A stretch of 41,687 nt of DNA from Marinifilaceae bacterium (lineage in GTDB: Bacteria; Bacteroidota; Bacteroidia; Bacteroidales; Marinifilaceae): NCBI GenBank assembly GCA_017936285.1, contig JAGBFU010000060.1:1-41687 (forward strand). Reading direction: 5' to 3'. Every line of letters begins with the position of its first letter. Position 1 is the first letter of the stretch. The position numbers and the translations under genes are program-made. The notes below the pieces were generated by a model. That model saw only the letters and a program-made list of their open reading frames with translations, searched no databases and was not told the DNA's origin. Below, one piece after another: positions 23,254 through 31,137 of this stretch.

Positions 23254-25671
23254 TTAATCTATAAAATTCATACTAATGTCAAGCGCAGTAACAGAGTGGG
23301 TTAGTGCTCCTACACTGATGAAATCCACGCCACATGCAGCAACCTCTTTCAAACGAGGAATGCTCATATTTCCAGATGCCTCGGTCTTGGCTGCTCCGTT
23401 GATGATTTTTACTGCTTCGGTCATCTCTGCGTTGTTCATATTGTCAAGCATAATGATGTCAGCTTTTGCTGCCAATGCCTCGCGAACTTCGTCAAGGTTT
23501 GTTGTTTCAACCTCAATTTTGATGCTTGCAGGAATTTTTGCACGTACTGCCTGAACGGCTGCAGTAATTCCTCCTGCTGCTTTGATGTGGTTGTCTTTAA
23601 TCATAGACATGTCGAACAATCCCATTCTGTGGTTTGTTCCACCACCTTGTTTTACCGCCAATTTATCCAATACTCGTAGTCCCGGAGCGGTTTTGCGCGT
23701 GTCAAGAAGCTGGGTGTTGTAACCCTCAAGCTCCTTTACATATTTCCATGTCTCGGTTGCAATACCTCCCATTCTTTGAAGAATATTCAAAGAGAGACGC
23801 TCTCCAAGAAGTAGAGTTCTGTAACTTGCTTCGATGCGAAGAATAATATCGCCCTTCTTTACGTGATCACCATCCTTTACGTATGGAGTCCATATTATAT
23901 CGCTCTCAAATCTGTCATATACTCGTTTTGCTACGTCCAAGCCAGAGATTACTCCGTCGGCTTTCATTTTTAACTCTGCTACAGCTCTGCGCTGTGCGGG
24001 TATAATTGATTCGGTAGTAACGTCGCCGGTTGCGATATCCTCTTCAATTGCCAAATCAATAAGCTTCTCGATAAGTTGATTCTCAAACATACTCTTTTTA
24101 TCTTCTTCAGTTCTGTCTATTGCTATTTCTCTTAGTGGATACCCTTTTTGTTGAATTGTGTGGCACAAATATCTGTCGTTGCTTTCCGGGAAGTCTTCGC
24201 GGTAGTGTCCTCCACGGCTCTCCTTGCGGTTCAATGCTCCGGTCATTATAAGTTCTGCAACACAAATCAGGTTCATGGACATCAGGTTATAGTACTCTTT
24301 TTCGTCGGTGAAGTGCTTTTTCAACATTTCAAGTACCTCTAAACCTGCTTTCAAACCATTCTCGGTTCTAATGATTCCGGCCACCTCGGTCATCAACTTC
24401 GATATAGTGCTTTTCAGAATACTATACTCTTTGCTACGCTCTTTGTTGATGGTATATTCCGGTGCGTATTCAGGTAATTCAAAAGGAGCTACATTTTGAC
24501 AAGCTGCCTCTACAGCTCGTTTACCAAATACCAAACACTCTATAAGCGAGTTTGATGCCAATCGGTTTGCTCCCATGATTCCTGTCGATGCCAACTCTCC
24601 GCAGACAAACAGGTTATCGATGTTGGTACGTCCGTCGCAATCTGTGCGAACTCCTCCTACTGTGTAGTGTGCAGCAGGAGCTACGGGGATTTTGTCGCAC
24701 ATATCAAAGCCCAACTCTTTGCACTTGGCATAGATGGTGGGGAAGCGGTGCATAATCAAGGTTGGCGGAAGATGTTTTAACGAGAGCCATACGTGCTCCT
24801 CGCCGCTCTTCTGCATTTCCCGGAAGATGGATTGCGCTACAATATCGCGAGGGGCAAGTTCTGCCAGTTCATGGATAGACTCCATAAATCGTTCGCCTTT
24901 ATGGTTGAGCAGGTGTGCTCCCTCGCCACGAACGGCCTCGCTTACCAGAAAGGCCTCTTCTCCTTTGGTGTATATTGCAGATGGGTGAAATTGGATAAAC
25001 TCCATATCGCAAATTTCACATCCTGCGTTATAGGCGAGGGCTAAACCATCACCAATTGTAGTTTGGGGATTGGTGGTGCGTTTGTATAGCGCCGATGTGC
25101 CGCCCATTGTCAGAAATGTGTTTGTACCAAAGAACAACTCTTCGCTACAGGAAATTTCGTTCCATGCCCGAACTCCGAAGCAGTGTTTAAATTCGGTGAG
25201 CAATCCTATGATAGAGTGATTTTCATAAATATCTATTTGAGGATTATTCTTGACCTTTTCAATCATAAAGAGCGATACCATTCTACCGGTTGCATCGCCT
25301 CCTGCATGAAGTATTCTGTGACGATGGTGTCCTCCCTCCAAACCAAGTGCCAGACCGCCGTTTTGCATGTCAAAACGCATGCCCTCGTCAATCAACTCTT
25401 TGATTCTGGCTGGACCTTCATTCACCAGAATGTTTACAGCAGGGTAGTCGCACAAGCCTCGTCCTGCAATAATAGTGTCATCGAAATGGTACGATGGTGC
25501 ATCATCCTGATCTGTAACAGCAGCAATTCCGCCCTGGGCATAATATGAGTTACTTTCAGTGAGGCATGTTTTTGTCAGTAGCGCAACACTGCGACCGCGT
25601 TTTGCAGCCTCGTGTGCAGCGTAAAGTCCTGCTAATCCGCTACCTACAATGATAAAGTCGTAATACTTCAT
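23254..25671 (-). CDS. Bifunctional L-aspartate oxidase / nicotinate-nucleotide pyrophosphorylase (NadB-NadC fusion)
   Basis: One uninterrupted 805-residue frame joins two NAD-synthesis enzymes. Residues 1-527 are NadB: FAD-binding VGSGLAG near the start, then SYYAQGGIA, EFIQFHPSA and GANRLASNSLIECLVFG. It oxidises aspartate to iminoaspartate. Residues 528-805 are NadC: EEDIATGDVT, LDTRKTAPGLR, KQGGGTNHRMGL, MIKDNHI, and a phosphate-binding end FISVGALTHS. It converts quinolinate to nicotinate mononucleotide. M528 would be the start of a stand-alone NadC. NadA, which acts between them, is absent here. A weak -7 (TAATTTCG, minus strand, 25700-25693) lies upstream. Confidence 0.93.
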   Translation of the reverse strand: MKYYDFIIVGSGLAGLYAAHEAAKRGRSVALLTKTCLTESNSYYAQGGIAAVTDQDDAPSYHFDDTIIAGRGLCDYPAVNILVNEGPARIKELIDEGMRFDMQNGGLALGLEGGHHRHRILHAGGDATGRMVSLFMIEKVKNNPQIDIYENHSIIGLLTEFKHCFGVRAWNEISCSEELFFGTNTFLTMGGTSALYKRTTNPQTTIGDGLALAYNAGCEICDMEFIQFHPSAIYTKGEEAFLVSEAVRGEGAHLLNHKGERFMESIHELAELAPRDIVAQSIFREMQKSGEEHVWLSLKHLPPTLIMHRFPTIYAKCKELGFDMCDKIPVAPAAHYTVGGVRTDCDGRTNIDNLFVCGELASTGIMGANRLASNSLIECLVFGKRAVEAACQNVAPFELPEYAPEYTINKERSKEYSILKSTISKLMTEVAGIIRTENGLKAGLEVLEMLKKHFTDEKEYYNLMSMNLICVAELIMTGALNRKESRGGHYREDFPESNDRYLCHTIQQKGYPLREIAIDRTEEDKKSMFENQLIEKLIDLAIEEDIATGDVTTESIIPAQRRAVAELKMKADGVISGLDVAKRVYDRFESDIIWTPYVKDGDHVKKGDIILRIEASYRTLLLGERLSLNILQRMGGIATETWKYVKELEGYNTQLLDTRKTAPGLRVLDKLAVKQGGGTNHRMGLFDMSMIKDNHIKAAGGITAAVQAVRAKIPASIKIEVETTNLDEVREALAAKADIIMLDNMNNAEMTEAVKIINGAAKTEASGNMSIPRLKEVAACGVDFISVGALTHSVTALDISMNFID

Positions 25672-25721
25672 TTGCTTTTATCTAAATTGGTGCGAAATTA
25701 CCAAATTTCATTGTTTTTTCT

Positions 25722-25729
25722 TACTTTTG
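25722..25729 (+). promoter_or_regulatory. -7 promoter element of slyD
   Basis: TACTTTTG matches TAnnTTTG. The leader would be about 78 bases. A weak divergent -7 for nadBC lies 22 bp away at 25693-25700. Confidence 0.5.
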
Positions 25730-25812
25730 TGGCGGAAAAAAATAGAGTTGAATGGAATTTATTTCCGGACGACATATAGAGTTGTTTTTTTTTAATCTAA
25801 AATGATATAATT

Positions 25813-26370
25813 ATGATTCAACCTGATAACGTTATAACACTTAGTTATACATTGAGAACTGAACAGGATGGTCCTGTTGTTGAGGCAACTCCGGAGGAGC
25901 AGCCATTGGTGTTTATCTCTGGACATCAGCAGACATTGCCACTTTTTGAGGCTAATATTCTGTTGAAAAAGGCCGGTGATGATTACTCATTTAAAATTGT
26001 TGCCGAGAGTGCATATGGTGAGAGAAATGAGGAGATGGTAGTGGAGTTGGATAAGGAGATTTTCTCATCTCTTGAGGATAGTGATTTGGTTGTAGGTAAT
26101 GAGATCCCTATGGCTGACAGTATGGGACGTCACCTGATGGGTAAGATTGTTGATGTTAACGAGGGTGCTGTGGTTATGGATTTCAACCATCCATTGGCTG
26201 GCAAGGATTTGTACTTCTCAGGTAAAATTATTGATGTGCGTCCTGCAACAGAAGAGGAGTTGGCTGCTCTTCATAAGCACTCTTGTGGCGGAAATTGCGG
26301 AAGCTGCGGAGGCGGATGTGGCCATGATCATGGTGATTGTGGCGATGATTGCGGCTGTTGTGGCCATTAA
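25813..26370 (+). CDS. slyD: SlyD-like FKBP peptidyl-prolyl isomerase with metal-binding tail
   Basis: The 185-residue protein has an FKBP domain split by an insert-in-flap (IF) chaperone domain (about residues 70-130, with FKIVAESAYGERNEEMV before it and MDFNHPLAGKDLYF after it). A Cys/His/Gly-rich tail follows from about residue 155 (HKHSCGG, CGSCGGGCGHDHGDCG, CGCCGH). SlyD isomerises prolines and its tail binds nickel and other metals. The tail here has 9 Cys and 5 His within about 30 residues. It is 44 bases upstream of aroC. It is cytoplasmic, with no signal peptide. Confidence 0.92.
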   Translation: MIQPDNVITLSYTLRTEQDGPVVEATPEEQPLVFISGHQQTLPLFEANILLKKAGDDYSFKIVAESAYGERNEEMVVELDKEIFSSLEDSDLVVGNEIPMADSMGRHLMGKIVDVNEGAVVMDFNHPLAGKDLYFSGKIIDVRPATEEELAALHKHSCGGNCGSCGGGCGHDHGDCGDDCGCCGH

Positions 26371-26414
26371 TGGTTTGTTGTTAAGTAACTTACACTGTAA
26401 AACGGGCGAGGTTT

Positions 26415-27494
26415 ATGGCAGGTAACTCATTTGGAAAAATATATCAATTGACAAGTTTTGGGGAGTCTCATGGCGAGGCCTTGGGGGGTGTTGTTGATGG
26501 TTGTCCTGCCGGAGTTAAACTGGATGTTGAGATGATTCAACACGAGTTGGACAGAAGACGTCCGGGACAGTCGAGAATTGCTACGCCTCGAAATGAATCT
26601 GATAGAGTAGAGATCCTTTCAGGCGTTTTTGAAGGTGTAACAACCGGAATGCCAATTGCTTTCATTGTAAGAAATGAGAATCAAAGGAGCAAGGATTACT
26701 CTAATATCAAGGATATTTTCCGTCCCTCTCATGCTGATTTTACCTGGTATTCAAAGTATGGTATAAGGGATTATCGCGGAGGTGGTAGGTCTTCTGCACG
26801 GGAGCATATTGCCAGAGTTGTTGCCGGTGCAATTGCAAAACAGGTGTTGAGTGAGTTTGGCATAGCGATTACTGCATATACGACACAGATTGGTGATATA
26901 TATTTTGATGAGTATGATTATATTCCCACAAGTGTTGATATTGAGCAGAGTATGGTGCGTTGTCCGAATGAAGAGGTGTCGGATAGAATGGTCGATTTGA
27001 TTGAAGAGTGCCGTGCGGAGCGAGATAGTATTGGCGGAGTGGTTAAGTGTTGTATAACCGGAGTCCCTGTGGGTTTGGGCGAGCCTGTTTTTGATAGATG
27101 TCAGGCTTTGTTGGCCCATGCTATGCTGAGCATTAATGCTGCAAAGGGGTTTGAGTATGGCGAGGGCTTCAGAGCTGCATCAATGCGTGGTAGTGAGCAT
27201 AACGATCCGTTTATTGATGGTAATGGTTCAATTCGTACCTTTACAAACCATTCAGGTGGTATTCAAGGGGGAGTTACCAATGGCGAGACTATATTGTTCA
27301 ATGTGGCATTCAAGCCGGTGGCAACAATTGCGCGTGAGCAGAATAGTGTAAATATTAATGGTGAACCGGTTAAATTTACTGCTCAGGGACGTCATGATCC
27401 TTGTGTTGTACCGCGTGCAGTTCCTGTTGTCGAGGCTATGGCTGCAATGGTGATTCTGGATCTGCTTTTGCAGGCAAGAACAAATAAAGTTTGA
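26415..27494 (+). CDS. aroC: Chorismate synthase
   Basis: The 359-residue enzyme converts 5-enolpyruvylshikimate 3-phosphate to chorismate with reduced FMN, the last shikimate step. The family signatures are present: [18 protein letters not shown] near the start, the [14 protein letters not shown] region at about residue 100, GGGRSSARE at about 125, and [12 protein letters not shown] and [17 protein letters not shown] toward the end. The length is standard. It shares direction with slyD and may be transcribed from the slyD promoter. Confidence 0.97.
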   Translation: MAGNSFGKIYQLTSFGESHGEALGGVVDGCPAGVKLDVEMIQHELDRRRPGQSRIATPRNESDRVEILSGVFEGVTTGMPIAFIVRNENQRSKDYSNIKDIFRPSHADFTWYSKYGIRDYRGGGRSSAREHIARVVAGAIAKQVLSEFGIAITAYTTQIGDIYFDEYDYIPTSVDIEQSMVRCPNEEVSDRMVDLIEECRAERDSIGGVVKCCITGVPVGLGEPVFDRCQALLAHAMLSINAAKGFEYGEGFRAASMRGSEHNDPFIDGNGSIRTFTNHSGGIQGGVTNGETILFNVAFKPVATIAREQNSVNINGEPVKFTAQGRHDPCVVPRAVPVVEAMAAMVILDLLLQARTNKV

Positions 27495-27498
27495 AAAA

Positions 27499-27530
27499 TT
27501 TGTAAAGATGAAATTCAATCCCTACTTTTG
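27499..27530 (+). promoter_or_regulatory. Strong promoter of the small conserved protein gene
   Basis: TTTG at 27499-27502 and TACTTTTG at 27523-27530 are 20 bp apart. The leader of about 62 bases contains a hairpin with arms ACAGGCA (27541-27547) and TGCCTGT (27556-27562). Confidence 0.7.
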
Positions 27531-27598
27531 GGGGTGGAAAACAGGCAGGTGTTAATGCCTGTCGAATATAGTTGTTAACTTTTTAATTTTAAGTAAAT

Positions 27599-27880
27599 AT
27601 GGCAAGTATTAAAGGTTTGAAAAAGGATGTAGATTGTTTGGCAAGTGCAGTTATTTCTGACTGTATCAATTATGCAATCTATGCACAGAGACATGATGAC
27701 GAGGTGTCAGAGTTGGTAAACGATATTATCTCTTATAGAAATGATATTCGTGCTCGTATCGCTGACGGAAAGAGAGTTGCTAAGGCTGACAAGAAGGCTT
27801 TCTATACAACTATCAGTCGTGATATGATGGCTAAGACCGATGAGTGCTTCGCTAAGTTGAGCGAGTTGGTAAAGGCTTAA
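27599..27880 (+). CDS. Small conserved Bacteroidales protein of unknown function
   Basis: I do not recognise a function for this 93-residue, probably all-helical and charged protein (MASIKGLKKDVDCLASAVIS...). It has three predicted helices, a conserved-looking N-terminal IKGLKKDVD and several paired acidic and basic residues; no signal peptide or membrane segment. It has its own strong promoter, a structured leader and a terminator, and its codon use is dominated by favoured codons, all suggesting high expression. It could be a small structural or nucleoid/ribosome-associated protein, which is only inference. Confidence 0.8.
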   Translation: MASIKGLKKDVDCLASAVISDCINYAIYAQRHDDEVSELVNDIISYRNDIRARIADGKRVAKADKKAFYTTISRDMMAKTDECFAKLSELVKA

Positions 27881-27908
27881 CCTGACGGTATTGCGCTTAA
27901 TGGAATAA

Positions 27909-27946
27909 GAGGGTGGCTTTTCCGGTCGCCCTCGTTTCGTTGTTTC
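27909..27946 (+). terminator. Terminator of the small protein gene
   Basis: GAGGGTGGC (27909-27917) pairs with GTCGCCCTC (27925-27933) with two G-U pairs, followed by a T-rich tract. Confidence 0.75.
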
Positions 27947-27949
27947 TCT

Positions 27950-28639
27950 ATGGATTTTATAGAGGTTCTGGGATATAAGATAAGAGTTAAATCTGCTCGG
28001 AATTTTCGGAATTTAGCACTTAAAATGGCTCCTGGTAAGGGGGTGTGGGTTAATATCCCTTATGGATGTTCCAGGGGTCAGGTTGTAGGTTTTATTGAGA
28101 GGAATATAGATTGGATTGAAAAGAATAAGACTAAGTGTGAAGCCAGAGCAGTCGAATCTCTCTACTCTGTAGGAGATAAAATTAAGACGAGGTTTAATTC
28201 TATTGAACTTGCAGAGCATTCAGGTGCAAGTTTTGAGATGCGTAAATCCGGAAATGAGATAAAACTTTATGCGCCCTCGCCCGTAAACAGGGAACTATTG
28301 ACAAAGGTGGCAAAACGTTTAGTGGTTGAGGTTATGAGGAGTGAGTGTATGACTCTTCTGCCGATGCGTGTAAAGAGAATTGCAGAGAGGTGCGGATTTA
28401 AGTATGGCAAGTTGAGCTTTAGAAACAACTCTTCAAATTGGGGGAGTTGTTCTGGCGATAATAATATAAGTCTTAACGTAAAGTTGATGTTGGCGCGTGA
28501 CGAAGTGATTGATTATGTGATTATTCATGAGTTGTGTCATACAAAAGTGAAGAACCATTCCGATGAGTTCTGGCAATTGGTAAAGCGGTTTTGTCCGGAT
28601 TATGAAGTTTTACGTAGAGAGTTGAAAAGTATTAAGTAA
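27950..28639 (+). CDS. YgjP-like M48-type metallopeptidase (DUF45)
   Basis: The 229-residue protein has the zinc motif HELCH (H193, E194, H197) with H203 and the downstream DEFW, typical of the YgjP/SprT-like DUF45 family. A fold-defining stretch RNNSSNWGSCSGDNNISLNVKL precedes it. The family is linked to restriction loci or DNA-protein repair in some genomes, but no such genes surround it here. The N-terminus has ARNFRNLALKMAPGKGVWVNIPYG. The start overlaps the terminator area of the previous gene. The stop shares one base with mrp (TAATG), so the two are coupled. Confidence 0.85.
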   Translation: MDFIEVLGYKIRVKSARNFRNLALKMAPGKGVWVNIPYGCSRGQVVGFIERNIDWIEKNKTKCEARAVESLYSVGDKIKTRFNSIELAEHSGASFEMRKSGNEIKLYAPSPVNRELLTKVAKRLVVEVMRSECMTLLPMRVKRIAERCGFKYGKLSFRNNSSNWGSCSGDNNISLNVKLMLARDEVIDYVIIHELCHTKVKNHSDEFWQLVKRFCPDYEVLRRELKSIK

Positions 28640-29718
28640 TGGATTATCAAGAGAGTGTTAAACAGGTAAGGGAGATATTGGCAGACGTCAGGTATCCCGG
28701 TTCGCCAAAGAGTGTTATTTCACTCGATATGGTGAAAAATATTAAAGTCGACGAGGATGGTGTTGCCTTAAAATTGGTGTTTCCAAAGAAGGGTGACCCT
28801 TTTGAAAAGAGTATTGTAAGTAAGTGCGTCAAGGCTTTGGGCGAGGCAGGTTACTCTGTAGATATATCGGTGATGTATGCTCAGGATATGGAGCGTCCGG
28901 AGTCGCTTGAGAATGTAGCAAATATTATTGCCATATCTTCGGGTAAAGGTGGCGTAGGAAAGTCAACAGTCTCTGCAAATCTGGCTGTTGCTTTGGCAAA
29001 ACAGGGATATAAAGTGGGCCTTGTTGATGCAGATATTTATGGCCCCTCAATTCCTAAGATGTTTGGTTGCGAAGATGGTCGTCCATACATGGTAGAGGTA
29101 GATGGTAAGGAGTTGATTGAACCGATTGAGGTATATGGAGTAAAGATCCTTTCTATCGGATTTTTTGTTGATCCCGCTTCGGCAACTGTTTGGCGAGGCC
29201 CTATGGCTTCGGGTGCGTTGAAGCAACTCTTGGAGCAGGGACATTGGGGAGAGTTGGATTTCTTGTTAATCGACCTGCCACCGGGCACAAGTGATATCCA
29301 CTTGACATTGGTGCAGACTGTAGCTCTGACCGGAGCAGTGGTTGTAAGTACACCTCAAAAGGTAGCATTGGCCGATGCCATTAAGGGAATCAATATGTTT
29401 GAGTCTCCGGGAATCTCTGTTCCTGTTTTGGGATTGGTTGAGAATATGGCATGGTTTACACCTGAAGAGCTTCCGGAGAACCGCTATTATATTTTTGGTA
29501 AAGAGGGTTGTGCCGAGTTGGCTAAGGAGCGAGGTATTCAGTTGTTGGGACAGATTCCTATCGTGCAGTCTATTTGTGATGGTGGTGATGCCGGTCGTCC
29601 TGTTGCTACCGATGTAAATTCAATAACCGGCAATGCTTTTGCTCATCTGGCAGTTAACCTTGTTAATCGCATTGAGGGTGGAGTTGAGGAGACGCACCGA
29701 GTAAGAGTAAAGAAGTAG
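28639..29718 (+). CDS. Mrp/NBP35-family iron-sulfur carrier ATPase
   Basis: The 359-residue protein has an N-terminal DUF59/MIP18 domain (about residues 1-85) and a P-loop ATPase of the Mrp/ApbC type, with deviant Walker A SSGKGGVGKSTVSANLAVAL at about residue 97 and DLPPGTSDIHLTLVQT. Such proteins deliver Fe-S clusters to target enzymes. The CxxC motif that most relatives carry before the IFGxxG segment is replaced by TPEELPENRYYIFGKEG, so cluster binding at that site is doubtful. TsaE follows 4 bases later. Confidence 0.93.
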   Translation: MDYQESVKQVREILADVRYPGSPKSVISLDMVKNIKVDEDGVALKLVFPKKGDPFEKSIVSKCVKALGEAGYSVDISVMYAQDMERPESLENVANIIAISSGKGGVGKSTVSANLAVALAKQGYKVGLVDADIYGPSIPKMFGCEDGRPYMVEVDGKELIEPIEVYGVKILSIGFFVDPASATVWRGPMASGALKQLLEQGHWGELDFLLIDLPPGTSDIHLTLVQTVALTGAVVVSTPQKVALADAIKGINMFESPGISVPVLGLVENMAWFTPEELPENRYYIFGKEGCAELAKERGIQLLGQIPIVQSICDGGDAGRPVATDVNSITGNAFAHLAVNLVNRIEGGVEETHRVRVKK

Positions 29719-29722
29719 GTTT

Positions 29723-30139
29723 ATGAAGAGTTGGACTATTGACGGCCTAGATGATATAAAGAGAGTTGCCCGTGAGTTTATTGAATACACTCAGGGCAAG
29801 ACTCTTTTTGCTCTTCGTGGTTCGATGGGTGTAGGTAAGACTACATTTGTAAAGGCAGTGGCAGAGTCTCTTGGTAGTGTTGATGATGTTACTTCGCCTA
29901 CATTTGCCATTGTAAATGAGTATATGCTTGCCGATGGAGATTCAATTTTCCATTTCGATTTTTATCGCTTGAAGGAGCCGAGCGAGGCTTTGGATTTTGG
30001 ATGCGAGGAGTATTTTTATAGCGGTTGCAGGTGTTTTATGGAGTGGCCGGAGTTGTTGGGCGAGTATCTACCTGAGGATATTACCGAGTGTCGTTTTACC
30101 GAGTTACCTGATGGGCGGAGAGAACTTGTGGTTGAGTAG
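29723..30139 (+). CDS. tsaE: tRNA threonylcarbamoyladenosine biosynthesis ATPase TsaE
   Basis: The 138-residue P-loop protein has Walker A GSMGVGKTTF at about residue 34, the DVTSPTFAIVNEY segment, and the family motif HFDFYRL at about 74. TsaE works with TsaB and TsaD to make t6A at position 37 of ANN-decoding tRNAs. It follows mrp by 4 bases, so it is in the ygjP-like/mrp operon. Confidence 0.95.
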   Translation: MKSWTIDGLDDIKRVAREFIEYTQGKTLFALRGSMGVGKTTFVKAVAESLGSVDDVTSPTFAIVNEYMLADGDSIFHFDFYRLKEPSEALDFGCEEYFYSGCRCFMEWPELLGEYLPEDITECRFTELPDGRRELVVE

Positions 30140-30189
30140 AGTTGATTGGTTAGTGAGGAGTTACCCGTTATGAGTTAAAATAGATTTAG

Positions 30190-30231
30190 ATATGCGAGGT
30201 GTTCAAAGTGAAATTTGAGACCTCGCATATA
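30190..30231. terminator. Bidirectional terminator between tsaE and the small minus-strand gene
   Basis: A long stem starts with ATATGCGAGGT and ends with ACCTCGCATAT, extended inside by TTCAAA/TTTGA with a bulge. It lies between convergent genes with AT-rich flanks. Confidence 0.7.
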
Positions 30232-30322
30232 TGTTTATATATTCTTTTTCAAATATGGCTAATTCCCTTATTTCTATGAAGATTGTGTTCTTTATCACAA
30301 TTAGTTTGAATTGCTTATTGTT

Positions 30323-30508
30323 TTAGTATTTGGTGAAATTGTATCTTGAGCGAAGGATTTGTTGTTCTTCGGTTGATAATGATTTAAAGTATAATTTCCA
30401 TCCTGGACAGAAATTTATGTGCCATCTCCAGAATTTACTAATAAATGATTTTGGATCTTTTTCGTATTTTGCCCGCATAGGACATGTTGTGCATTTGTAG
30501 TTACTCAT
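30323..30508 (-). CDS. Small Cys-containing conserved protein of unknown function
   Basis: The 61-residue protein begins MSNYKCTTCPMRAKYE, with CxxCP, followed by FWRWHINFCPGWK; the third Cys could complete a metal site. The Trp- and Arg-rich core looks like a family I associate with Bacteroidales, function unknown. A longer start at 30544 is excluded because it overlaps a -7 element (TAACTTTG, minus strand, 30549-30542) and would leave no leader; the ATG at 30508 fits that promoter. Confidence 0.7.
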   Translation of the reverse strand: MSNYKCTTCPMRAKYEKDPKSFISKFWRWHINFCPGWKLYFKSLSTEEQQILRSRYNFTKY

Positions 30509-30541
30509 AGTTTCTTGGTATAAAATTTGATTTTCCTTTGC

Positions 30542-30549
30542 CAAAGTTA
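30542..30549 (-). promoter_or_regulatory. -7 promoter element of the small Cys-containing protein gene
   Basis: On the minus strand it reads TAACTTTG, matching TAnnTTTG; the transcript would start near 30536 and give a leader of about 28 bases. No clear TTTG is found at the -33 position. Confidence 0.5.
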
Positions 30550-30594
30550 TAATAATTATGCTAATATTGAAAATATATACACCAGAATAGTGGA

Positions 30595-30702
30595 TTTTGT
30601 TCGCCCAGGGGTCCTTGCAAAGAATCAGACAGATGTGTCAAAGGATTGAGGGATTGGCTCACTTTTGTTCGCCCATCCCTTGACACTCCCGTGGGGTCCT
30701 TG
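30595..30702. repeat. Short interspersed direct repeats in a non-coding stretch
   Basis: TTTTGTTCGCCCA occurs at 30595-30607 and 30663-30675, and GGGGTCCTTG at 30608-30617 and 30693-30702. Between them, GTGTCAA and TTGACAC, and GGGAT and ATCCC, form inverted arms. No open frame fits. The stretch 30550-30834 holds no gene that I can see. Confidence 0.6.
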
Positions 30703-30705
30703 TTC

Positions 30706-30833
30706 AAAGAAATTAAATGATGGAGCATAGCTCTTTTTTTGTTTTATGTATATCCATATTCTTGAGCAAGCTCAAATACGTATATACATAAAACAAAAAG
30801 GTCTGCTTAAGCAGACCTTCATTTAATTTCTTT
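30706..30833. repeat. Nested inverted repeat enclosing the tRNA-Ser terminator
   Basis: The outer arms AAAGAAATTAAATGA (30706-30720) and TCATTTAATTTCTTT (30819-30833) are perfect complements. Inner arms CTTTTTTTGTTTTATGTATAT and its near-complement ending at 30800 flank a central TTGAGC/GCTCAA palindrome at 30762-30775. The whole is nearly symmetrical over about 128 bp. Confidence 0.75.
30791..30817 (-). terminator. Rho-independent terminator of the tRNA-Gln/tRNA-Ser unit
   Basis: On the minus strand the stem GGTCTGCTTAAGCAGACC (30817-30800) is followed by TTTTTGTTTT. Confidence 0.85.
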
Positions 30834-30834
30834 G

Positions 30835-30919
30835 CGGAGGCTGAGGGATTCGAACCCCCGGTACGTTGCCGTACAACAGTTTTCAAGACTGCCGCCATCG
30901 ACCACTCGGCCAAGCCTCC
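30835..30919 (-). tRNA. tRNA-Ser (anticodon TGA)
   Basis: The 85-base minus-strand RNA has a long variable arm. The 7-bp acceptor stem starts GGAGGCT and ends AGCCTCC with discriminator G. The anticodon loop reads CTTGAAA with TGA, decoding UCA and other UCN codons. The T-arm contains GGTTCGAATCC. The 3' CCA is not encoded. It follows tRNA-Gln, 39 bases after its end. Confidence 0.95.
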
Positions 30920-30958
30920 TTTAAAATAGAGAACCGAGCAGAAGCTCAGTTCTTGTAG

Positions 30959-31029
30959 TTGTCGAACTAGGACTCGAACCTAGACAAAGAGGACCAGAAT
31001 CTCTTGTGCTGCCATTACACCATTCGACA
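30959..31029 (-). tRNA. tRNA-Gln (anticodon CTG)
   Basis: The 71-base minus-strand RNA has acceptor arms TGTCGAA and TTCGACA, D-loop AATGGCAG, anticodon loop TTCTGGT and T-arm GGTTCGAGTCC. The CTG anticodon decodes CAG. The innermost base pair of the anticodon stem is A-C mismatched. CCA is not encoded. A short hairpin (30931-30952, minus-strand arms GAACTGAG and CTCGGTTC) separates it from tRNA-Ser. Confidence 0.9.
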
Positions 31030-31058
31030 ATTGCAGTGTGTCTCTCACTTTGACGACA

Positions 31059-31089
31059 CAAAAGTACAGCTTTTTTTTGAAAACACAAA
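31059..31089 (-). promoter_or_regulatory. Promoter of the tRNA-Gln/tRNA-Ser unit
   Basis: On the minus strand, TTTG (31089-31086) and TACTTTTG (31066-31059) are 19 bp apart, matching both Bacteroidota elements, about 30 bp upstream of tRNA-Gln. Confidence 0.75.
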
Positions 31090-31137
31090 ATATTTCGATT
31101 TTTTTTTATACTTTAGTGCAAATTTTTTTTTGAAGCT

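Noticed and set aside
30713..30913. 66-codon minus-strand frame
   Set aside because: It runs through tRNA-Ser and its terminator; the apparent protein is translated tRNA.
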